DNA from: Candidatus Woesearchaeota archaeon
GTDB lineage: Archaea; Nanobdellota; Nanobdellia; SCGC-AAA011-G17; GW2011-AR17
Direction of reading: 5' to 3'
DNA length: 17,309 nucleotides
Assembly (NCBI GenBank): GCA_009691355.1
Contig: SICW01000009.1
Coordinates: forward strand, 1 to 17,309
The position numbers and the translations under genes are program-made. Shown here one piece after another: positions 6,997-12,466 of this stretch (within the stretch, counting starts at the first letter, position 1; every line of letters starts with the position of its first letter). The notes beneath the pieces are model-generated. The model did not search any database. It worked only from the letters and a program-made list of their open reading frames with translations, and was not told the origin of the DNA.

Positions 6997-7704
6997 ATGT
7001 TATCTCTTATAGGCCTAGGTTTGAACGATGAAAAGGACATTTCTGTAAAAGGTTTAGAACTAGTGAAAAAAGCAGACATAGTCTACTTAGAGAATTATAC
7101 ATCCAAGCTTCAATGCTCTAAACAAGCACTAGAAAAGCTCTATGGGAAGGAGATCCAACTTGTAGAACGAGAAGTCGTAGAAAATGCAACGGCAATTATT
7201 AGTCAAGCGGCATACAATAATATTGTTCTTCTTATTGTTGGGGATGTTTTTTCTGCAACGACGCACATTGCATTATTCCAAGAAGCAAAAGAAAAAGGTA
7301 TTGAAGTACAAGTGGTGCATAATGCTTCTATACTTAATGCTATAGGAATTACTGGTTTGGAATTATACAAGTTTGGAAAAACGACATCTATTCCTTTTCA
7401 TGAAAGCGAAACTCCTTACAAGGTAATCAAAGAAAATTTCCCATTACACACACTCTGTCTTTTAGATCTTGTTCCAAGTGAAAACAAATTTATGGAATCC
7501 AGTGAAGCAATAGAAAAATTAAAACAATCTGGTTTTGACATCAATACAAAAGTCGTAGTTTGTGCACAGCTGGGTTCAGATAGTCCTACAATTCTATATC
7601 TACAAGCAAAGAATATTAAACCTTTACACAAATTTCCTCAGTGCTTGATTATTCCTGGAGACTTGCATTTCATGGAAAAAGAAGTTCTTGAGTCTTATCA
7701 ATAA
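6997..7704 (+). CDS. dphB: Diphthine synthase
   Basis: A 235-residue S-adenosylmethionine-dependent methyltransferase of the tetrapyrrole-methylase fold. It methylates the modified histidine of elongation factor 2 during diphthamide synthesis. Diagnostic segments are MLSLIGLGLNDEKDISVKGL at the N-terminus, VYLENYTSKL (about 29-38), GDVFSATTH at about 82-90, and HNASILNAIGITGLELYKFG at about 107-126. The reading frame extends upstream to ATG 6934, but that would add 21 residues unlike the family, whose proteins begin at the MLxLIGLGL strand. A TATA box at the right distance also supports 6997. It is slightly shorter than the usual 250-270 residues. It is divergent from the RNA-processing superoperon. 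Confidence 0.94.
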   Translation: MLSLIGLGLNDEKDISVKGLELVKKADIVYLENYTSKLQCSKQALEKLYGKEIQLVEREVVENATAIISQAAYNNIVLLIVGDVFSATTHIALFQEAKEKGIEVQVVHNASILNAIGITGLELYKFGKTTSIPFHESETPYKVIKENFPLHTLCLLDLVPSENKFMESSEAIEKLKQSGFDINTKVVVCAQLGSDSPTILYLQAKNIKPLHKFPQCLIIPGDLHFMEKEVLESYQ

Positions 7705-7720
7705 AAAAAGAAAAAAAGTT
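7704..7720 (-). terminator. Oligo-T terminator of the small-gene cassette
   Basis: After the stop of the last cassette gene (7721-7723) the minus strand has two T-runs of about seven bases each (complement of 7704-7709 and 7711-7717), overlapping the dphB stop region. This fits an archaeal U-rich terminator. Confidence 0.5.
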
Positions 7721-7939
7721 TTAATCTCTATACAATTGGCCTGAAAGGAAATCTTCTCCTCTGGAATATTTTTTCCGTTTATTATTCCAAAGTCTTCGTC
7801 TATCTTCTGGATCTTCTGCAGAGTAAAAATTATCTGGTATCCCCTCAAGACTTTGAAATCCTTCATAGATCATTCCCCATGTCATGTTCTTCTCTAGATT
7901 CATTCCTCTCCCCAATGATCCACTAGCATAGTGTGGCAT
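7721..7939 (-). CDS. Small protein of unknown function, cassette gene 4
   Basis: A 72-residue protein I do not recognise. It is charged and aromatic-rich (YEGFQSLEGIPDNFY at about 25-39), with an Arg-rich stretch EDRRRLWNNKRKKYSRGED at about 45-64. It has no cysteine and no membrane segment. It begins 11 bases after the stop of the preceding gene, behind a purine-rich AAAGAGA that is a weak SD. It is the last gene of a four-gene minus-strand series and is followed by T-runs. The tight spacing, together with composition unlike the flanking genes, is the main reason to believe it is real. Confidence 0.6.
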   Translation of the reverse strand: MPHYASGSLGRGMNLEKNMTWGMIYEGFQSLEGIPDNFYSAEDPEDRRRLWNNKRKKYSRGEDFLSGQLYRD

Positions 7940-7950
7940 CTTTATTCTCT

Positions 7951-8142
7951 TTAGTCTTCCGAGCCATAAAGGGGTATCTCATTTTGGGTTTCTCTTTCGT
8001 ACCAGTCGTGTATTTCTGTTTGCCGAACGTAATCTTCAAAATCTGAGCCTAATAATCCCTTACTCTGGCTAGGTATTTTTGGCCTAACCTTCTCTTGTTC
8101 TCTTTGAGCTTCTTTTATTTTTTCTTCTAAAGCTTTAGTCAT
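7951..8142 (-). CDS. Small protein of unknown function, cassette gene 3
   Basis: A 63-residue protein without recognisable family. Residues 1-22 look like a highly charged amphipathic helix (ALEEKIKEAQREQEKVRPK), followed by an acidic, aromatic part (SDFEDYVRQTEIHDWYERE at about 33-51). It has no cysteine and no membrane segment. Its ATG lies 8 bases inside the end of the previous gene, and GGGAG about 8 bases upstream can serve as SD. The overlap suggests translational coupling within one transcript. Confidence 0.6.
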   Translation of the reverse strand: MTKALEEKIKEAQREQEKVRPKIPSQSKGLLGSDFEDYVRQTEIHDWYERETQNEIPLYGSED

Positions 8143-8395
8143 GGTCAGACTCCCAGGTTTCGCTATCTTTTCGTTCGTAGTGGCTCATAGTATCTCCGAT
8201 ATATCCAAGCTTAGAGTGAAGACTCTCTTCATGTTTTCTAAGGGCATCATAGCTTGCTCTCTCTCGTATACTGATAGTCTGAAGGTCTACTCCTCTATAG
8301 CGGTTTAAAGTTCTTTCTAGGTCACAGAGTGTTCGGCTTAAGTTATGCCTATCCTCTCTATGGAGGAGATATTTAGTTTCATCTTCTCTGTTCAT
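8135..8395 (-). CDS. Small charged helical protein of unknown function, cassette gene 2
   Basis: An 86-residue soluble protein I do not recognise. Most of it (about 5-75) looks like two charged helices, possibly a helical hairpin. Arginine outnumbers lysine (11 to 4), the reverse of the flanking genes, and there is one cysteine. The ATG is two bases after the stop of cassette gene 1, with GAGG 7 bases upstream inside that gene's acidic 3' end. It overlaps the next gene by 8 bases. Confidence 0.62.
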   Translation of the reverse strand: MNREDETKYLLHREDRHNLSRTLCDLERTLNRYRGVDLQTISIRERASYDALRKHEESLHSKLGYIGDTMSHYERKDSETWESDHD

Positions 8396-8397
8396 CC

Positions 8398-8610
8398 TTA
8401 GTCCTCATCATCGTAGTATGAGCCGGTTTCTCTACGGAAGTTTTCCAATTGGTTGTAGTTTCTAATTCTTTGTTCAGATGCGTCTGCTTCTCGAACCATG
8501 CGCACTGATTCTTCCAGTGTTGGTACGTAAGTTGTTTCTGATATCCATTCATCTCCAGGGATGTAGTCTCTTCCAAAGAGTCTTTTTGATCTGTCGTTGT
8601 TTGTTGGCAT
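8398..8610 (-). CDS. Small protein of unknown function, first gene of a four-gene cassette
   Basis: A 70-residue soluble protein with no family I recognise. It has 9 arginines to one lysine and a strongly acidic C-terminus (YYDDED). An AGGAGAA SD (complement of 8617-8623) lies 6 bases before the ATG, good evidence for real translation. The gene starts a head-to-tail series of four (8610 down to 7721) whose junctions are a 2-base gap, an 8-base overlap and an 11-base gap. I counted 26 and 27 G+C in the two 60-base blocks 8401-8460 and 8461-8520, against 16 and 17 in 8941-9000 and 9001-9060 of the adjacent regulator. Foreign origin or a lineage-specific function are both possible. Confidence 0.65.
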   Translation of the reverse strand: MPTNNDRSKRLFGRDYIPGDEWISETTYVPTLEESVRMVREADASEQRIRNYNQLENFRRETGSYYDDED

Positions 8611-8660
8611 GTTTTGTTCTCCTGCTCATTCGAGCATAGAAAGAGTGTAAGGCTTTACTA

Positions 8661-8685
8661 CTTCAATATTTGTTGAAGAATATTC
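8661..8685. repeat. Inverted repeat, candidate operator between cassette and TrmB regulator
   Basis: CTTCAA (8661-8666) and TTGAAG (8673-8678) form a perfect 6-base inverted repeat with a 6-base spacer, followed by the palindrome GAATATTC (8678-8685). It lies in the 120-base region between two divergent units and overlaps the best TATA-like stretch (AAATATT on the minus strand, about 8666-8672) for the cassette. Binding by the adjacent regulator is inferred only from position and symmetry; a hairpin role is also possible. Confidence 0.45.
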
Positions 8686-8701
8686 TACAACAAAAGCAAG
8701 A

Positions 8702-8711
8702 CTTAAATAAA
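8702..8711 (+). promoter_or_regulatory. TATA box of the TrmB-family gene
   Basis: CTTAAATAAA is centred about 25 bases before ATG 8731, the leaderless spacing used elsewhere here. Confidence 0.55.
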
Positions 8712-8730
8712 AGAAAAACACTTCAAAAGT

Positions 8731-9456
8731 ATGGACAAACTCCTTCAACACCTAGAAAAACTAAACTTCAGTGTAAACGAGGCAAAAGTTTACCTTACAA
8801 TGATAAAACTCGGACCTTCGTTAGCAGGAAATATTGCCAAAGAAGCACGCTTGGATCGTTCAAGTACATATAATGCATTAAAGGCTCTAACACAACGAGG
8901 AATTATTTCCACAATATTTGAAAATAAAAGAACAACTTATATCCCAGAAAACCCGAAAAAGATTATTGATTATTACAAAGAAAAAGAAGAAATTGCAAAA
9001 TTAATTGCTCCAGAAATAGAAAAACAATTTCATTATCGAAAAGAAAAAAGCGCAGTAAAGGTATTCAAGGGCTTTAAAGGAGTAAAGACTGTCTTTCAGG
9101 ATGTCATTGACACGTGTGACAAAGGGAGTGTCTATCATATCCTTGGTTCTGAAGGACAAGTCTCTGAACATATGCCCTATTATGCTTCCATTCTCAGGGC
9201 GAGAAAAGAACAAAAAAAAATACACACAAGGACAATAATTCGTTCTGGGCGTATTCTCAAAACAAAAGGCAAGTATACAGAATATAGAGAAGTTCCAGTA
9301 AATACTATTTCCCCAGTGACAATTAATTTGTATCCTGGGAAGGTTGCAATCTTCATATGGGGGGACAATCCTGAGTGTATTCTTATTGAAAATGAAGAAG
9401 TGAAGAAAACATTTGAGAGTTATTTTGAATTTATGTGGAAACATGCAAAAAAGTAA
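8731..9456 (+). CDS. TrmB-family transcriptional regulator
   Basis: A 241-residue protein with an N-terminal winged helix-turn-helix (about 8-72: NFSVNEAKVYLTMIKLG, then LAGNIAKEARLDRSSTYNALKALTQRGII) typical of the archaeal TrmB family. After a charged linker helix (about 75-100) comes a C-terminal domain (about 105-241) of the kind seen in TrmB-like proteins that lack the long sugar-binding extension. Classic TrmB proteins sense sugars, but this shorter form may respond to another ligand or signal, which I cannot tell. It is transcribed away from the four-gene cassette, with a symmetric DNA element between them, an arrangement common for a local regulator and its target. It has its own TATA box and probably a leaderless mRNA. 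Confidence 0.88.
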   Translation: MDKLLQHLEKLNFSVNEAKVYLTMIKLGPSLAGNIAKEARLDRSSTYNALKALTQRGIISTIFENKRTTYIPENPKKIIDYYKEKEEIAKLIAPEIEKQFHYRKEKSAVKVFKGFKGVKTVFQDVIDTCDKGSVYHILGSEGQVSEHMPYYASILRARKEQKKIHTRTIIRSGRILKTKGKYTEYREVPVNTISPVTINLYPGKVAIFIWGDNPECILIENEEVKKTFESYFEFMWKHAKK

Positions 9457-9482
9457 ACTTTAAATAACTAGCATTCCAAAAG

Positions 9483-9492
9483 ATTAATAAAT
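9483..9492 (+). promoter_or_regulatory. TATA-like element of the Ig-like membrane protein gene
   Basis: ATTAATAAAT is centred about 26 bases before ATG 9514, so the message is probably leaderless. A GAGGTG immediately before the ATG is too close to act as a normal SD. Confidence 0.5.
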
Positions 9493-9513
9493 TCTTTTGC
9501 CTCAAAGAGGTGT

Positions 9514-9954
9514 ATGGAGTGGCAAACATGGACAAAGATTTCTGCAGTAGTTTTATTCATTCTTGCAATAGCAGGCTTTTATCTATCAAACTTTCATAGT
9601 GAGGGGGTCATTCTTTCCATAGAAGATTTTCCTCAAAAGTTAGACTCTTTAGATGCAAACAAAGATATTTCTTTCACATTTTACATCTATAATACTGGCG
9701 ATAAAACCGCGTTTATTCAATCTGTCTATGTCACAACAGTTTCAGGAGAGAGTGTGCAGATTATTGAACGTTCTATAGAAGTTACTCCTCAAAATGATTT
9801 TAAAATAGAAGAAGACTCTTCCCAAGAAATAACCGTTCTTCTTCCAAGTCCGGGGGCTGCGGCAAATTTTACTCTTACTGCCCAAGTATTCTATGATGAT
9901 GATAAAAGCCTAACCTCAGAACAAATTCCTGTTGCTTGGGGAACCTTGTTATGA
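9514..9954 (+). CDS. Small membrane-anchored protein with Ig-like extracellular domain
   Basis: A 146-residue protein of unknown function. Residues 6-26 form an N-terminal hydrophobic signal-anchor. The remainder (about 32-146) alternates hydrophobic and polar residues in beta strands, with the pattern of an Ig-like/CARDB-type sandwich (DISFTFYIYNTGDKTAFIQSVYV at about 51-73, SSQEITVLLPS at about 104-114). There is no cysteine and no catalytic motif. It is probably exposed on the outer face of the membrane, in an adhesive or assembly role. Its stop overlaps the next start (ATGA, 9951-9954), so the two genes are probably co-transcribed, although the partner is cytosolic. Confidence 0.8.
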   Translation: MEWQTWTKISAVVLFILAIAGFYLSNFHSEGVILSIEDFPQKLDSLDANKDISFTFYIYNTGDKTAFIQSVYVTTVSGESVQIIERSIEVTPQNDFKIEEDSSQEITVLLPSPGAAANFTLTAQVFYDDDKSLTSEQIPVAWGTLL

Positions 9955-10154
9955 GAATAGAAATAAAAGTGAAACCTCAATCAGGGAAATCTCTCATACA
10001 AGAAACTGATGGAAAATTCATAGCATTTCTCAAGTCTCCCCCTGAAGATGGCAAAGCAAATGAAGAGCTTCTAAAATTAACAAAGAAATACTTTGGAAAA
10101 CCAGGAAGAATAGTTATTGGTAAAACCAGTAAAAATAAAGTGTTAGAGTTCTAA
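9951..10154 (+). CDS. DUF167 (YggU-like) small protein
   Basis: A 67-residue protein matching the DUF167/YggU family, widespread small alpha-beta proteins without a settled function. The family pattern is clear: an N-terminal strand ending in VKPQSGKS, then FLKSPPEDGKANEELLKLTKKYFG (about 25-48), and a final IVIGKTSKNKVLEF. An in-frame ATG at 9936 exists, but the family begins at the MRIEIKVKP strand and ATG 9951 forms a 4-base ATGA overlap with the upstream stop, so I use 9951. The 3' end shares four bases (CTAA, 10151-10154) with the convergent gene. Confidence 0.9.
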   Translation: MRIEIKVKPQSGKSLIQETDGKFIAFLKSPPEDGKANEELLKLTKKYFGKPGRIVIGKTSKNKVLEF

Positions 10155-10615
10155 CCAGAAGGAGTATTAATCTTAAAACTAGGCCCGCCTTTCTTATAAT
10201 TCATGATATTATCTTCTTCTTCACTAATAGTCTCTCCATTATCTGCATTTACTTTCAAGTTATATATCTTAAACTCAGAAGTTAATACAGTAATATTCCA
10301 CACAGTAACGCCATCAATGACTTGAAGGATAATAAACACTTTATCTGGATTCACGCTAACCTTATCCAAGGCTTCAAGATAAGAAATTTTGACTTTGTCT
10401 AAATGCAATTCTTGCAAAGGCTTCTGTTCTTTTTGGAAAATCTCATCCTTTTTCTGCTGTAACTTTCCATTTTGTTTAGAATACGTAAGAATGTTATGTT
10501 CTTTAGCTGAGTAGTAATCAATGGTCCATTCTTTGTTATTCAGAAAGCAGGAAACAAGGTATGCTCCTTTCACTTTTCCTATCTCTGTAATGAGTTCTCG
10601 AATGTCTTCTAACAT
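10151..10615 (-). CDS. Hypothetical protein with PepSY-like C-terminal region
   Basis: A 154-residue protein. The N-terminal part (1-90) is not recognised. The C-terminal part (about 95-140), with VWNITVLTSEFKIYNLKVNADNGETISEE, resembles the two-stranded PepSY/YkoI pattern ending in a DxxxG-like turn. PepSY domains often occur in secreted proteins and peptidase-associated modules, but no signal peptide is visible here, so this one appears cytosolic. Its ATG lies 7 bases inside the end of thrS, so it is very probably co-transcribed with the synthetase. A link to ThrRS function is not established. Confidence 0.7.
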   Translation of the reverse strand: MLEDIRELITEIGKVKGAYLVSCFLNNKEWTIDYYSAKEHNILTYSKQNGKLQQKKDEIFQKEQKPLQELHLDKVKISYLEALDKVSVNPDKVFIILQVIDGVTVWNITVLTSEFKIYNLKVNADNGETISEEEDNIMNYKKGGPSFKINTPSG

Positions 10616-12363
10616 TTTTTTCTAATTTCATCCAGAATTTTTTTAGTAAAACTGGTTACAGCAACATCATGCTCAACTTTACCCTCTCTATCTCGTACTG
10701 CGAGAGTTTTCTTTTCTTGTTCTTGATCTCCAATAGTAACCATATAACTAACACGTTCAACAATAGCACTTCTCACTTTTTTCCCAATGCTTTCATTTCG
10801 TTCATCTATTTCAGCACGAATACCATTCATTTTCATGTCTTCCATCACTTCACGTGCAAAATGGCTGTTCTTCTCATTCACAGTGAGAATTCGTACTTGC
10901 ACAGGATTTAACCATAGAGGAAATTTACCTTTATATAATTCAATAAGGAAGGCAGTAAATCGTTCATGTGTACTCAATGGTGCTCTGTGAATGACAAACA
11001 CTTCGTTGCTTTGTTTTCCATGTGCATCATCATAGTAGAGCTCAAATCGTTTCTTTGCAGCAAAGTCTAATTGTACAGTAGACATGGTATCTTCTCGTCC
11101 AAACACATTTTTGAACTGCACATCAATCTTTGGTCCATAAAATGCAGCTTCATCTTTCGCTTCAACATATTTTAATTGCAATCGTTTCAATACTTTTCTC
11201 AAAACTTCTTCTGCATGTACCCAATTTTCTGGCTCATCAATATATTTTTCTTTGTTCTCTCTATCACCTAAAGAGAGTCTAAACCAATAATTCTCAAAAC
11301 CAAAAGTAGTGAAATAAAATTGAATCATTTTCAGAACATTTTCAATTTCTTGTTCCATCTGTTCTCTGGTACAATATATATGTGCATCATTCATGGAAAG
11401 CATACGCACACGTTGTAATCCCACTAAAGTCCCAGAAAGCTCATTTCTATAACAGGTTCCATATTCTGCAACTCGTAAAGGAAGTTCTCTATAACTTCGC
11501 ACTCCTCTAGAATAGATGAGATGATGAATAGGGCAATTCATAGCCTTAAGATAATATTCTCCATCATCCATTTTCATGCTTGGATACATACTATCAGCAT
11601 AGTAAGGAAGATGTCCTGATTTCACAAACAGCTCTTTCTTTGCAAGGTGTGGCGTAGACACACGAACATATCCTGCTTTAGCTTCCGTTTCAATGGCAAA
11701 CTTTTCAATCTCACTTCGTATAATCTCTCCTTTAGGTAACCACACAGGAAGTCCTTTACCTACAAGCTCAAACAAAGCGAAGAGTTCCATCTCTTCTCCA
11801 ATTTTTCTATGATTATACTTCTCTGCATCATCTAATTCTTGTAGTCTTTGCTTTAATCCTTCTTCAGTTTCATATGCCAATCCGTAAATCCTTTGCAATT
11901 GTGCCTTTTTAGAATCCCCCTTCCAATATGCACCAGAAACTTTTGTTAATGTAAAGTATTTCAATTCCTTAGTATTCTGCACATGTGGCCCTCGACAAAG
12001 ATCCACAAAATTCCCTTGTCCGTAAAACGTAGGTTTTTCTCCCTTTGCTTTCAATTCATCATACAATTCTTTTTTCAATGGTTCATGAGCTAAGAATTCT
12101 TTTTCTTTTTCAGATGAAAGCTCTATTTTTTGAATAGGCTGAGCAGCACTGACAAGATCCTTCATTTTTTTATTAATTTTTTTCAAGTCTTCTGGCGTAA
12201 AAGATTCTTTTCGAAAGAAATCATAATAAAATCCATCTTCAATAACCGGACCAATACCCATGTGTACATCAGGGAAGAGCTGTTTTACTGCTTGTGCAAG
12301 AAGATGTGCACTGCTATGTCGTATACAGTGTAATTTCCCCTCCTGTTTTTCATTATCATCCAT
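10609..12363 (-). CDS. thrS: Threonyl-tRNA synthetase, bacterial-type, lacking the TGS domain
   Basis: A 584-residue class II synthetase that charges tRNA-Thr. Residues 1-185 form a bacterial-type N2 editing domain with the metal/catalytic set His16, His20 (RHSSAH), Cys123 and His127 (DLCRGPH), used to clear Ser-tRNA-Thr. The catalytic core follows, with zinc ligands Cys277 (MNCP), His328 (NDAH) and His459 (VIHRAP), and motif 2 around YGTCYRNELSGTL (301-313). Residues from about 487 form the anticodon-binding domain. The protein starts directly at the editing domain, without the roughly 60-residue N-terminal TGS domain of typical bacterial enzymes. Most archaeal ThrRS instead use an unrelated D-aminoacyl-tRNA deacylase-like editing domain, so horizontal acquisition is likely. 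RMLSMNDAH and HRAPLSTHERF depart from the usual FTQDDAH and HRAxxGSxERF. Confidence 0.96.
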   Translation of the reverse strand: MDDNEKQEGKLHCIRHSSAHLLAQAVKQLFPDVHMGIGPVIEDGFYYDFFRKESFTPEDLKKINKKMKDLVSAAQPIQKIELSSEKEKEFLAHEPLKKELYDELKAKGEKPTFYGQGNFVDLCRGPHVQNTKELKYFTLTKVSGAYWKGDSKKAQLQRIYGLAYETEEGLKQRLQELDDAEKYNHRKIGEEMELFALFELVGKGLPVWLPKGEIIRSEIEKFAIETEAKAGYVRVSTPHLAKKELFVKSGHLPYYADSMYPSMKMDDGEYYLKAMNCPIHHLIYSRGVRSYRELPLRVAEYGTCYRNELSGTLVGLQRVRMLSMNDAHIYCTREQMEQEIENVLKMIQFYFTTFGFENYWFRLSLGDRENKEKYIDEPENWVHAEEVLRKVLKRLQLKYVEAKDEAAFYGPKIDVQFKNVFGREDTMSTVQLDFAAKKRFELYYDDAHGKQSNEVFVIHRAPLSTHERFTAFLIELYKGKFPLWLNPVQVRILTVNEKNSHFAREVMEDMKMNGIRAEIDERNESIGKKVRSAIVERVSYMVTIGDQEQEKKTLAVRDREGKVEHDVAVTSFTKKILDEIRKKC

Positions 12364-12385
12364 AAGAACAAGAATTCTTCAGCTA

Positions 12386-12395
12386 CTTTTAAAAC
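12386..12395 (-). promoter_or_regulatory. TATA box of thrS
   Basis: The minus strand reads GTTTTAAAAG, centred about 27 bases before the thrS ATG (12361-12363), which fits a leaderless transcript. Confidence 0.55.
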
Positions 12396-12433
12396 TTTCT
12401 CTGGTGAAAAAAAGAGAGATAAATCACAGCAAA

Positions 12434-12443
12434 CTTTATATAT
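12434..12443 (+). promoter_or_regulatory. TATA box of the large surface protein gene
   Basis: CTTTATATAT is centred about 28 bases before ATG 12467. Together with the thrS box it makes a divergent promoter region of about 100 bases. Confidence 0.6.
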
Positions 12444-12466
12444 CCGGTGAGCTATAAGTTCCAAAG

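Noticed and set aside
8379..8576. Alternative minus-strand frame of 65 residues inside the cassette
   Set aside because: It overlaps cassette gene 1 almost fully in another frame, has no convincing SD, and breaks the head-to-tail order. The frame at 8398-8610 has an AGGAGAA SD.
9507..9512. GAGGTG as a Shine-Dalgarno for the gene at 9514
   Set aside because: Only one base separates it from the ATG. Promoter spacing supports a leaderless message instead.
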